Positions 16,990 through 28,676 of a stretch of 64,000 nt of DNA are shown here, in pieces. Within the stretch, counting starts at the first letter, position 1. Each line of letters starts with the position of its first letter. A program made the translations under genes and the position numbers. Source of the stretch: Terrabacter aerolatus (lineage in GTDB: Bacteria > Actinomycetota > Actinomycetes > Actinomycetales > Dermatophilaceae); the NCBI RefSeq assembly GCF_007991735.1, contig NZ_BJYX01000018.1:34890-98889 (forward strand), written 5' to 3'. The notes beneath the pieces are model-generated. The model ran no database searches and was not told the origin of the DNA. It worked only from the letters and a program-made list of their open reading frames with translations.

Positions 16990-17696
16990 GCGGCTCCCTT
17001 GCGGGTCAGGCTGAAGTAGACGTCCTCGAGGGAACGTCCGCCCGTGACCGAGTCGGGCGTCCCCTCGGCGACGGTGCGTCCGGCGTTCATGATGACGAGG
17101 TGGTCGGCGAGCCGCTCGGCCTCCTCGAAGGAGTGGGTGGTGACCACGACGGTGGTGCCGGCGTCCCGCTGCTCGGCGACGAGGTCCCACACGTCGAGGC
17201 GCCCGTGGGGGTCGAGCCCGGCGGCCGGCTCGTCGAGGAAGAGGACCTCGGGCCGACCCAGGAGCGAGGCCGCGAGGGCCAGGCGCTGCTTCTGCCCGCC
17301 GGAGAGTCGTCGGACGGTCGTCGAGGCGAAGTCCGTGACGCCGAGCCGGCGCGCCACCGCGTCGACGTCGACGGGGTCGGCGTAGAGCCGGGACAGGTGC
17401 CGCAGCAGTCGCAGCGGCCTCGTGCCGTTGGGCAGGCCGCCGGCCTGCAGCATGACGCCGACCCGGGCGCGGTGCTCGGCGCCCGCCTGCCAGGGGTCGG
17501 TGTCCAGCACCCGCACCGTCCCGCGGTCGGGTCGGCCCAGACCGACGGCGCACTCGATGGCCGTCGTCTTGCCCGCACCGTTGGGCCCGAGGACCGCGGT
17601 GATGCGTCCCACCGGGGCGCTCCACGTCAGCCCGTCCAGGGCGGCCACCTGACCGAAAGTGCGGTGGAGGTCGGACAGTGTCACCGCGGAGGTCAT
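16986..17696 (-). CDS. ABC transporter ATP-binding protein
   Basis: 236 residues. Walker A GPNGAGKTT (about 37-45), Q-loop in MLQAGGLPNG, signature RLSGGQKQRLALA, Walker B EVLFLDEPAAGLDP and the H-loop TTHSFEEAERLADH identify a DRA-type exporter ATPase that partners the downstream permease. The ATG is preceded by TAGACT at 8 nt and a 12-bp palindrome, so the mRNA is nearly leaderless and possibly regulated. Divergent from psd. Confidence 0.95.
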   Translation of the reverse strand: MTSAVTLSDLHRTFGQVAALDGLTWSAPVGRITAVLGPNGAGKTTAIECAVGLGRPDRGTVRVLDTDPWQAGAEHRARVGVMLQAGGLPNGTRPLRLLRHLSRLYADPVDVDAVARRLGVTDFASTTVRRLSGGQKQRLALAASLLGRPEVLFLDEPAAGLDPHGRLDVWDLVAEQRDAGTTVVVTTHSFEEAERLADHLVIMNAGRTVAEGTPDSVTGGRSLEDVYFSLTRKGAA

Positions 17697-17710
17697 GACT
17701 CATGAGTCTA
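17697..17710 (-). promoter_or_regulatory. -10 (TAGACT) and 12-bp palindrome upstream of the ABC ATPase
   Basis: On the minus strand TAGACT (17705-17710) lies 8 nt before the ATG at 17696. The perfect palindrome GACTCATGAGTC (17697-17708) overlaps the -10 and the start site. A regulator bound there would block transcription of the transporter; no regulator is encoded beside it. Confidence 0.45.
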
Positions 17711-17766
17711 GGCTCGGGGGTCAACGACCCACGCATCCGCCTCGACCCCGACGGAGAGCCCCACCC

Positions 17767-18432
17767 GTGAAGATCGACCCAGCAGCCAAGCCCTTCACCG
17801 CCTTGGCCGCAGTGCCGACGGTGATCGCCGCGCTGGCCCGCCGACCCCGCACGACCGCCGCCCTCGGACTGCTGACGGCCGGGGTGACCCTCTTCTTCCG
17901 AGACCCCGACCGCACCCCGGACCACACGCCGGTGACGGACCCCGACGTCGTGATCGCGCCCGCCGACGGCATCGTCATGCACGTGGGGACGCCGCAGCCG
18001 GGCATCGCGCCACCGGGGGAGTGGCAGCAGGTCAGCATCTTCCTGTCGCTGCTCGACGTGCACATGAACCGCTCGCCCTACGGCGGTCGCGTCATCGACG
18101 TCACCCACACTCCGGGTCGCTTCCTCGCGGCCTACCGCGCCGAGAGCGCGACGAAGAACGAGCGCAGCGAGATCATCGTCGAGCGGGTCGTCGGCGGACG
18201 CCCGCGACGGGTCGTCTACCGCCAGCTCGTCGGCCAGCTCGCCCGTCGCATCGTCACCCGCATCGAGCCGGGCGACGAGGTCCCCACGGGCGCCCGGATG
18301 GGGCTGATGAAGTTCGGGTCGCGCATGGACGTCTTCGTGCCGCCGGAGGTGCAGCTCGAGGTGACCAAGGGCAAGCGCGCCATCGGGGGAGAGACGGTGC
18401 TCGGTCGCTTCCCGGCGGCGGACCCGTCGTGA
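17767..18432 (+). CDS. psd: phosphatidylserine decarboxylase proenzyme
   Basis: Decarboxylates phosphatidylserine to phosphatidylethanolamine at the membrane. 221 residues, the short Gram-positive form. Visible landmarks are FFRDPDR, the PADGIV segment, the DVHMNRSP motif with catalytic Asp/His, and MKFGSRMDVF, whose Gly-Ser (184-185) is the self-cleavage site forming the pyruvoyl group. GTG 17767 is chosen because GGAG lies about 10 nt upstream and the protein then begins like family members. pssA starts inside its stop codon (GTGA), coupling the two steps. Confidence 0.94.
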   Translation: MKIDPAAKPFTALAAVPTVIAALARRPRTTAALGLLTAGVTLFFRDPDRTPDHTPVTDPDVVIAPADGIVMHVGTPQPGIAPPGEWQQVSIFLSLLDVHMNRSPYGGRVIDVTHTPGRFLAAYRAESATKNERSEIIVERVVGGRPRRVVYRQLVGQLARRIVTRIEPGDEVPTGARMGLMKFGSRMDVFVPPEVQLEVTKGKRAIGGETVLGRFPAADPS

Positions 18433-19361
18433 ACGGTGTGAACGGTGAGACGGGCTCCGACGAGCGACCCCGCCGCCGCGACCGGGTGAGTCGGCGCATG
18501 CGCCTCGTCTCGGCCACCGGGGCCCGCGTCATCCCGCTCGACCGGCTCAACCCGCGCGTGCGGGCGCGGGCCACGCTGCCCAGCCTCTTCACGCTCGGCA
18601 ACATGCTCTGCGGGTTCTCCTCGGTGCTGCTCTCCTTCCAGGGTCACTTCCGCACCGCGGCGGTCCTCGTCGGCATCTCGATCGTCCTCGACATCTGCGA
18701 CGGTGCCGTCGCGCGTGCCGTCGGGGCCATCACGCCCTTCGGCCTGCAGTTCGACTCGCTCGCCGACCTCATCTCGTTCGGCATCGCCCCCGCGGTGCTC
18801 GTCTACACGTGGGCGCTGCCGGCCTACCCGGTCTGGGCCTGGGCCGGGGCGATGTTCTGGCTCGCCTGCGCCGCCTACCGCCTGGCGCGCTTCAACGTCA
18901 CCATCGACCCCCTCGCCGACAAGCGCTACTTCGTCGGCCTCGCGAGTCCCGGCGCCGCCGGAGTCGTCATCTCCACCGTGCTCGCCATCGGCGACCCGCT
19001 CTACGACTGGGCGCCCCTCGTGCCGGTCGCGGCCGGCGTCGTCCCGGCGGCCCTCATGGCCTCGTCGTTCCGGTTCAGGTCCTTCCGTGACCTGCTCTCG
19101 CCCCGGCACCTGCGCATCACCGTCCCGCTCGGCATCGTCATCGTCGTCGGCCTCGTGCTCTTCCCCGGGGCGACGGGCATGGCGCTCGCCTACGGCTACG
19201 TGCTGACGTGCCCGCTCGGCTGGGTCTCGGCGCCGCTGCGCCGGCGCTGGTTCGGCGACGACGCCGTGGCGCCACCTCGCACCCGGATGCCGTCCGTCAT
19301 CATGCCGCCCGACCTCGACGACGACGAGGACGACGACCTCGACGACGGTCCGTGCCGCTAA
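18429..19361 (+). CDS. pssA: CDP-diacylglycerol-serine O-phosphatidyltransferase
   Basis: Makes phosphatidylserine from CDP-diacylglycerol and serine, supplying Psd. 310 residues; the CDP-alcohol phosphotransferase motif is intact (DICDGAVAR at 88-96 followed by G105, D109 and D113). Several hydrophobic segments follow. The last about 15 residues are nearly all Asp/Glu, an acidic tail not needed by the family. The GTG start overlaps the psd stop. The gene order psd-pssA is common in actinobacteria. Confidence 0.94.
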   Translation: MNGVNGETGSDERPRRRDRVSRRMRLVSATGARVIPLDRLNPRVRARATLPSLFTLGNMLCGFSSVLLSFQGHFRTAAVLVGISIVLDICDGAVARAVGAITPFGLQFDSLADLISFGIAPAVLVYTWALPAYPVWAWAGAMFWLACAAYRLARFNVTIDPLADKRYFVGLASPGAAGVVISTVLAIGDPLYDWAPLVPVAAGVVPAALMASSFRFRSFRDLLSPRHLRITVPLGIVIVVGLVLFPGATGMALAYGYVLTCPLGWVSAPLRRRWFGDDAVAPPRTRMPSVIMPPDLDDDEDDDLDDGPCR

Positions 19362-19396
19362 GGCTCTCCTAACTGGAGTGGAGCGCCCATTTACGT

Positions 19397-19408
19397 CACA
19401 ATGGTGTG
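19397..19408. promoter_or_regulatory. sufR: CACA-N4-TGTG dyad at the sufR start (possible SufR operator)
   Basis: CACA (19397-19400) and TGTG (19405-19408) form a small inverted repeat overlapping the sufR start. Mycobacterial SufR is reported to recognise a palindrome with ACACT/TGTGA-type halves upstream of its own gene (from memory). The match is short, so this is a candidate only. Confidence 0.35.
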
Positions 19409-20230
19409 GTGTTTATCGGAGAGCACGCCCCGCGTGAGACGAAGGACGGCGAGGACGTCCTGCACGTCTCCCCGCTCGAGTCGCGCACGCGCTCGCGGGT
19501 GCTCCACATGGTCTCGGCCGACGGCCCGATCACGGCCGCCGAGCTGGGTCGCCACCTCGACCTGACCCCGGCCGCCGTCCGACGCCACCTCGACGCCCTG
19601 GTCGAGGAGGGCACGGTCGTGCCGCACGAGCCCACCACCGCCCGCCGCGGTCGCGGACGCCCCGCCCGGGCCTACGTCGTGTCCGACGCCGGGCACGGTG
19701 CGCTCGAGGCCGACTACGACTCGCTCGCCGTCGAGGTGCTCCGCTACCTGGAGGCGCACGCGGGGCCGGCTGCCGTCGGGGACTTCGCCCGCAACCGCGT
19801 CGCGGCCCTCGAGGAGCGGTATGCCGCCCGCCTCGCCGCCGCTGGTGACGCCCCCGCCGACCGCACCGCGGCCCTCGTCGAGGCGCTGAGCGAGGACGGC
19901 TTCGCCGCGTCCGCCCGCCCCGTCGGTGCCGGGGGGCTCACCGGGGTGCAGCTCTGCCAGGGGCACTGCCCCGTCCAGCACGTCGCCGCGGAGTTCCCGG
20001 CGTTCTGCGAGGCCGAGACCGACGCGTTCTCGCGTCTGCTCGGCGTCCATGTCCAGCGCCTCGCGACCCTCGCGGGCGGCCACCACGTGTGCACCACCTT
20101 CGTCCCGACCGGTGGGATCGCCACCCGCCCCCGGAAGACCACGCAGCCCCCGGGTGTTGACCCGGAGGCTGCCCCGCTTCGCCCGAGCACCACCGACACG
20201 CTCACGCACGTCAAGGAAGGTTCCTCATGA
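19406..20230 (+). CDS. sufR: SufR-type iron-sulfur-sensing transcriptional regulator
   Basis: 274 residues. The N-terminal winged helix (about 22-90; [37 protein letters not shown]) is followed by a domain with C184, C188 (LCQGHCPVQ), C201 and C229, the Cys pattern expected to hold an Fe-S cluster. SufR represses the suf operon when its cluster is intact. GTG 19406 or 19409 could be the start; no ribosome site is obvious, so the mRNA may be leaderless. The stop overlaps the sufB start (ATGA). Confidence 0.9.
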   Translation: MVFIGEHAPRETKDGEDVLHVSPLESRTRSRVLHMVSADGPITAAELGRHLDLTPAAVRRHLDALVEEGTVVPHEPTTARRGRGRPARAYVVSDAGHGALEADYDSLAVEVLRYLEAHAGPAAVGDFARNRVAALEERYAARLAAAGDAPADRTAALVEALSEDGFAASARPVGAGGLTGVQLCQGHCPVQHVAAEFPAFCEAETDAFSRLLGVHVQRLATLAGGHHVCTTFVPTGGIATRPRKTTQPPGVDPEAAPLRPSTTDTLTHVKEGSS

Positions 20231-21647
20231 CCACCCACATCGAAGAGCTGAACCCCGGCCTCAAGGGCATCGGCACCTATGAGTACGGCTGGGCCGACAG
20301 CGACGTGGCCGGAGCCACGGCGCGTCGTGGGCTCAACGAGGACGTCGTGCGCGACATCTCGGCCCGCAAGAACGAGCCCGAGTGGATGACGAAGCTGCGC
20401 CTGAAGAGCCTCAGCCTCTTCGGCAAGAAGCCGATGCCGGCCTGGGGCTCCGACCTCACGGGCATCGACTTCCAGAACATCAAGTACTTCGTGAAGTCCA
20501 CGGAGAAGCAGGCGGCCACGTGGGACGACCTGCCCGAGGACATCAAGAACACCTACGACCGCCTGGGCATCCCCGAGGCCGAGAAGCAGCGCCTCGTCTC
20601 GGGTGTCGCGGCCCAGTACGAGTCGGAGGTCGTCTACCACCAGATCCGTGAGGACCTCGAGGCCCAGGGCGTCATCTTCCTCGACACCGACACGGCGCTG
20701 AAGGAGCACGAGGACCTCTTCCGCGAGCACTTCGCCACGGTGATCCCCGCCGGCGACAACAAGTTCGCCGCGCTCAACACCGCCGTGTGGTCGGGTGGCT
20801 CGTTCATCTACGTGCCCAAGGGCGTCCACGTCGACATCCCGCTCCAGGCCTACTTCCGCATCAACACCGAGAACATGGGCCAGTTCGAGCGGACGCTGAT
20901 CATCGCCGACGAGGGCTCCTACGTGCACTACGTCGAGGGCTGCACCGCCCCGATCTACAAGTCGGACTCGCTGCACTCCGCCGTCGTCGAGATCATCGTC
21001 AAGAAGAACGCCCGCGTGCGCTACACGACGATCCAGAACTGGTCCAACAACGTCTACAACCTCGTCACCAAGCGCGCGACGTGCGAGGCCGGGGCGACGA
21101 TGGAGTGGGTCGACGGCAACATCGGCTCCAAGGTGACGATGAAGTACCCCGCCGTCTTCCTCATGGGCGAGCACGCCAAGGGCGAGACGCTCTCGATCGC
21201 CTTCGCCGGCGAGGGCCAGCACCAGGACACCGGCTCCAAGATGGTCCACGCGGCGCCCAACACGAAGAGCTCGATCATCAGCAAGTCCGTTGCCCGTGGT
21301 GGCGGCCGGGCCAGCTACCGCGGTCTCGTGCAGGTCCTCGAGGGCGCCTCGCACTCGGCCTCGACGGTGCGCTGCGACGCCCTCCTCGTCGACACGATCA
21401 GCCGCTCCGACACCTACCCGTACGTCGACATCCGCGAGGACGACGTCTCGATGGGTCACGAGGCCACGGTCTCGAAGGTGTCCGAGGACCAGCTCTTCTA
21501 CCTCATGTCCCGCGGCATGGCCGAGGACGAGGCCATGGCGATGATCGTGCGCGGCTTCATCGAGCCGATCGCGCGCGAGCTGCCGATGGAGTACGCCCTC
21601 GAGCTCAACCGCCTCATCGAGCTGCAGATGGAAGGAGCCGTCGGCTG

Positions 21648-21648
<1 letters not shown>
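20227..21648 (+). CDS. sufB: Fe-S cluster assembly scaffold SufB
   Basis: 473 residues. Core subunit of the SufBCD scaffold on which sulfide and iron are assembled. Landmarks: [20 protein letters not shown] near the N-terminus, [11 protein letters not shown], the beta-helix with [13 protein letters not shown] containing the conserved Cys, [22 protein letters not shown] and ARELPMEYA at the C-terminus. Length is standard. It overlaps sufR by ATGA at the start and sufD at the stop. Confidence 0.97.
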
Positions 21649-25035
<3,387 letters not shown>

Positions 25036-25036
<1 letters not shown>

Positions 25037-25518
25037 TGGACCTCTACCAGGAGCTCATCCTCGAGCACTCGAAGCGCCCGCAGCACTCCGGGCTGCGTGA
25101 GCCGTTCGACGCCGAGGTGCACCACATCAACCCGACGTGCGGCGACGAGGTCACCCTCCGCGTCGACGTCACGGGCACCGGCCCCGACGCGGTCGTCACC
25201 GACATCTCGTATGCCGCACAGGGCTGCTCGATCTCCGTGGCGAGCACGTCGGTGCTCGCCGAGGAGGTCATCGGGCACCCGGTGGCCGAGGCGCTCGAGA
25301 CCTTCGAGGCGATGCGCGCGATGCTCACCTCCAAGGGCCAGGTCGCCGGTGACGAGGCCCTCATCGGTGACGGAGTCGCCTTCGCCGGCGTCTCGAAGTA
25401 CCCCGCGCGCGTCAAGTGCGCCCTGCTCGGCTGGACCGCTTTCACCGACGCCCTGGCCCGAGCCGGTGTCGACATCTCTTCCACGAGTTCGCCCTCCCCG
25501 CAAGGAGTTCCGTCATGA
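25036..25518 (+). CDS. sufU: SufU zinc-dependent sulfur-transfer protein
   Basis: 160 residues. Accepts persulfide sulfur from SufS in the Gram-positive Suf system. The zinc ligands are visible: C35 and D37 in NPTCGDE, C64 in QGCSIS and C128 in RVKCALLGW. It is an IscU-like fold with the insertion before the last Cys expected of SufU. The ATG overlaps the sufS stop and the end overlaps the next gene by ATGA. Confidence 0.95.
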
Positions 25519-25841
25519 CCGCAACCACCACTCCGCCCAACGTGGCCGACGTCGAGGAGGCCATGCGCGACGTCGTCGACCCCGAGCTCGGCATCAACGT
25601 CGTCGACCTGGGCCTCGTCTACGGCATCACCGTCGACGCGCAGTCGCACGCCGTCCTCGACATGACGCTGACCTCGGCCGCCTGCCCGCTCACCGACGTC
25701 ATCGAGGACCAGACGGCGCAGGCCCTCGAGGGGCTCGTGGCGACGCACCGGATCAACTGGGTGTGGATGCCGCCGTGGGGTCCAGACAAGATCACCGAGG
25801 ACGGGCGCGAGCAGCTGCGCGCCCTCGGCTTCAACCTCTGA
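25515..25841 (+). CDS. sufT: SufT-like DUF59 protein
   Basis: 108 residues of the MIP18/DUF59 family, which helps deliver Fe-S clusters to target proteins. Conserved segments are MRDVVDPELGINVVDLGLVYGI and TSAACPLTDVIEDQ with the family Cys; the end WMPPWGPDKITEDGREQLRALGF is typical. ATG 25515 overlaps the sufU stop and gives the family length. It is the last gene of the suf operon. Confidence 0.93.
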   Translation: MTATTTPPNVADVEEAMRDVVDPELGINVVDLGLVYGITVDAQSHAVLDMTLTSAACPLTDVIEDQTAQALEGLVATHRINWVWMPPWGPDKITEDGREQLRALGFNL

Positions 25842-25860
25842 GCCAGCACCGCCCGCGCCC

Positions 25861-26490
25861 GTGACGACGCGCGTCATCGAGGTCGACCCCGCGCGGTTCG
25901 ACCGCTGGATGGCGGGCTTCGCCGAGCGGCACGGCCCCTACGCCGCCGCCGAGGAGTCCACTCCCGGCGGCGTCGTCGTGTCCGCGCACGCCGCCGACGG
26001 ATCCACCGTCGTCGCAACGCCGTTCGCGCACGAGCCGCTCGGCGTCGTCCTCGTCCGACGGGGAGGGTATGCCGTCGGCCTCGCTGTCGGGGGATCGTTC
26101 ACCGCGTCCAAGGTCGGCACCCGGCGCGTGCAGTCGCGCACCGCCGCGGGCGGGTGGTCGCAGCAGCGGTTCGCCCGCCGCCGGGGCAAGCAGGCCGACG
26201 AGCTCGTGGACGCCGTCGTGGGCCATGCCCGACGGGTGCTGCTCGGGGACGACGAGAGCCCGCGGGCCGGTGCGGACGGCATACCCCGGGGTCTGGTCGT
26301 GGGCGGGGACCGCACCCTCGTGCGCGAGGTCCTCGAAGCGGGCGCATTGCGGGCCCTGCACGGCCTGCCGATGCGCGAGCTCTACGACCTGCCCGACCCC
26401 AGGCGCGACGTGCTCGAGGCCGCGCTGCGCCGCGGGCGGGCCGTGCGCGTCGAGCTCACCGAGACCTCCGAGACCTCCGAGCCCACCTAG
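25861..26490 (+). CDS. acVLRF1-like peptidyl-tRNA hydrolase / release factor
   Basis: 209 residues resembling the actinobacterial Vms1-like release factor 1 clade, relatives of eukaryotic Vms1/ANKZF1 that cleave peptidyl-tRNA on stalled ribosomes. The key region is about 77-108: VGGSFTASKVGTRRVQ then TAAGGWSQQRFARRRGKQ, with Q101/Q102 in the place of the catalytic Gln loop. It starts with GTG 19 nt after sufT on the same strand and ends in a short TSETSE repeat. Activity is inferred from family knowledge; there is no direct evidence of a link to Fe-S assembly. Confidence 0.82.
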   Translation: MTTRVIEVDPARFDRWMAGFAERHGPYAAAEESTPGGVVVSAHAADGSTVVATPFAHEPLGVVLVRRGGYAVGLAVGGSFTASKVGTRRVQSRTAAGGWSQQRFARRRGKQADELVDAVVGHARRVLLGDDESPRAGADGIPRGLVVGGDRTLVREVLEAGALRALHGLPMRELYDLPDPRRDVLEAALRRGRAVRVELTETSETSEPT

Positions 26491-26515
26491 CCCACCTGGC
26501 TCCCGCCGGGAGGGG

Positions 26516-27469
26516 TCAGCTGACGGTCGGGACGCCGAAGGTGTTGCACTGGTTGATGTCGCCGGTCTGGTAGCCCTGCGTGAACCAGTTCATGCGCGCC
26601 TGGGCCGAGCCGTGCGTCCAGTTCTCGGGCGTGACGCGTCCCTGCATCTTCTGCTGGATGCGGTCGTCCCCGACGGCGGAGGCCGCCGACAGGGCGGACT
26701 TGATGTCGCTCTCGGTGATGGCCTTGAGCAGCGGGGTGCCGTTGGCGTCGGTGGTCTCCGTCGCGTGCTTGACCCACGTGCCGGCGAGGCAGTCGGCCAT
26801 GAGCTCGATGCGCACCGCGCCGGAGTTCGCCCCCTGCGGGTCCTGCTGGGCCCGGCCCAGGATGCCGAGGAGGTCCTGCACGTGGTGGCCGTACTCGTGG
26901 GCGATGACGTACTCCTTGGCGAGCTGGCCGCCGTCGGCCCCGAACTTGCTCTGCAGCTCCTGGAAGAAGCTCGCGTCGACGTAGACCTTCTTGTCGAGCG
27001 GGCAGTAGAAGGGGCCCACCTGCGAGTTGGCCGTGCCGCAGCCCGAGGGCGTCTGTCCCTGGTAGATCACGGTCTTCACCGGCTCGTAGTTCATCTGGTA
27101 CTTCGGCAGCGCCTTGGTCCAGTAGTCCTGCACGCTGTTGACGGTCGCGACGATGAGGCACACGTCGTTCCTGTTGGCGTCGGCCCCGGTCTTGCACTGG
27201 GAGAACTGCGCCTGGTCGACCTGGCCGGCGGCAGCGACCTGGTCGCTCTGGAGCTGCTGGGAGGGCAGGCCGCCGGCAGTGCTGCCGGAGTCGCCGCCGC
27301 CGAGGATCTTGCCCCCGCCGAAGACGAGCATGAGCACGAGCAGGATGAGGCCGCCGATGCCGCCACCGACCTGGATGCCGCCGGGGAAGCCGCCGCCCCC
27401 GCCCCCTCCACCGCTGCCGCCGCTCTGCACCTGCGAGGTGTCGAGCTGGGCGTTGTCGTTGAAGCTCAT
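26516..27469 (-). CDS. neutral zinc metallopeptidase (YpfJ/KPN_02809 type)
   Basis: 317 residues. A Gly-rich N-terminus is followed by one hydrophobic helix (about 37-53), so the protein is membrane-anchored with the rest probably outside. The zincin motif HEYGHHVQDLLG, the downstream RIELMADCLAG with the third ligand, and Cys residues in GCGTANS and YCPLDK match this family. Its natural substrate is unknown. The ATG abuts the stop of the upstream WYL regulator with no gap and uses a GGAGG inside that gene, so the two are co-translated. Confidence 0.92.
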   Translation of the reverse strand: MSFNDNAQLDTSQVQSGGSGGGGGGGGFPGGIQVGGGIGGLILLVLMLVFGGGKILGGGDSGSTAGGLPSQQLQSDQVAAAGQVDQAQFSQCKTGADANRNDVCLIVATVNSVQDYWTKALPKYQMNYEPVKTVIYQGQTPSGCGTANSQVGPFYCPLDKKVYVDASFFQELQSKFGADGGQLAKEYVIAHEYGHHVQDLLGILGRAQQDPQGANSGAVRIELMADCLAGTWVKHATETTDANGTPLLKAITESDIKSALSAASAVGDDRIQQKMQGRVTPENWTHGSAQARMNWFTQGYQTGDINQCNTFGVPTVS

Positions 27470-28567
27470 CTACCGCTCCTCCGGGTCGGGACCGGGACTC
27501 CCCGATCCGGTCGTGATCACCCTAGTGCGCGGGGACCGGTTGTCCGTGTGCTGCTGCTCCGGCGTCGTACCCGCTCGAGCCGGACCAGCCATCCCGCCCG
27601 GCGGCGCGGCGGTGTCGGCAGCACCCGCTGCCTTGACGAGCCGCGCGGCCAGGTCCTCGGTCGCCTGGACGAGCGCTGCTGACCCTCGCACCTCGAAGGT
27701 CAGCGGCGTGGCGGCGAGCTGCCGGGCGTACCAGTCGGGTTCGTCGGTCGTGGCCCGCAGTCGTATGCCGCCATCGACCTCCTCGAGTCGCCCGAGGCTG
27801 CGTGGGAGCCACCGGCCGGCCTCGTCGAGGTCGGCCCGCAGGAGCACGTCGACCTCGTGGCGCCAGCCCTGGGAGAGGTGCTCCTCGAGGGTGCGGAGGG
27901 CGTCGAGGTCCTGCGGTGGCGTGAAGCCGAGGGACGTCGTGAACACCGACTGCACCCGGTCGACGCGGAGCGCCCGCTGGGCGTCGCTCGTCCGGGACCA
28001 GCACAGGAGGTACCACCGCCCGTGGCGCAGCACGACGGCCCACGGGTCCACCTCCATGGGCCGCTCGCGCCCGTCCTCGAGCCGGTAGTCGAGGCGCACC
28101 CGGCGCGACGAGGTGCAGGCCTCGACGAGCCTGGCGGTCAGGACGGGGTCGACGCGCAGGCCGGGGTCGGGCGGAGGGCCGTTGACGCGGCGGACGGCCC
28201 GGACGGGCTCGGCGACCTGCTGCGGGAGGGCGCGCAGGATCTTGGAGAGGGCGGCGCCGACGATCTCGGTCGGGTCGGCCGCTCCCCGGTGCCCCTCGAG
28301 CACCGCCATGACGAGGCCCAGGGCCTCGGCAGCCGTGAACATCAGGGGCGGCAGGCGCAGTCCGCGGCCCACGCGGTAGCCACCGTGCGGCCCGGTGGCC
28401 GACTCGATGGGCAGGTCGGCCTCGCGCAGGATCGCGACGTAGCGCCGGGCCGCTCGCTCCGTGACGCCGAGGTGCTCGCCGAGGCGCTGCGCCGTGATGC
28501 CGGGGCAGTCCTGGATCGCCTCGAGGGCGAGGAGGGCGCGCGCCGTGGGACTCGTGTCGTAGCGCAT
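27470..28567 (-). CDS. WYL-domain (YafY-type) transcriptional regulator
   Basis: 365 residues. N-terminal HTH (about 1-60; ITAQRLGEHLGVTERAARRYVAILREADLPI) then GPHGGYRVGRGLRLPPL, and a WYL domain (about 130-215; DPWAVVLRHGRWYLLCWSR) that binds ligands or nucleic acids. A low-complexity C-terminus of about 40 residues is variable. ATG 28567 has GGAGGGG 5 nt upstream. It is co-translated with the metallopeptidase and divergent from the M20 gene, so either could be its target. Confidence 0.88.
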   Translation of the reverse strand: MRYDTSPTARALLALEAIQDCPGITAQRLGEHLGVTERAARRYVAILREADLPIESATGPHGGYRVGRGLRLPPLMFTAAEALGLVMAVLEGHRGAADPTEIVGAALSKILRALPQQVAEPVRAVRRVNGPPPDPGLRVDPVLTARLVEACTSSRRVRLDYRLEDGRERPMEVDPWAVVLRHGRWYLLCWSRTSDAQRALRVDRVQSVFTTSLGFTPPQDLDALRTLEEHLSQGWRHEVDVLLRADLDEAGRWLPRSLGRLEEVDGGIRLRATTDEPDWYARQLAATPLTFEVRGSAALVQATEDLAARLVKAAGAADTAAPPGGMAGPARAGTTPEQQHTDNRSPRTRVITTGSGSPGPDPEER

Positions 28568-28664
28568 GCCATCCCCTCCTGGACGTGTCGTCAGGCACGA
28601 CGGTACCGCTCGGACCCGACGGCCCACGTCGTCCGTGCGCTGGCGGGCCCCGGTCGAGCGTCGG

Positions 28665-28670
28665 TACCGT
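28665..28670 (+). promoter_or_regulatory. leaderless-type -10 (TACCGT) of the M20 gene
   Basis: TACCGT ends exactly 6 nt before the ATG at 28677 and there is no Shine-Dalgarno between, indicating a leaderless mRNA. Confidence 0.6.
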
Positions 28671-28676
28671 CGGCCC

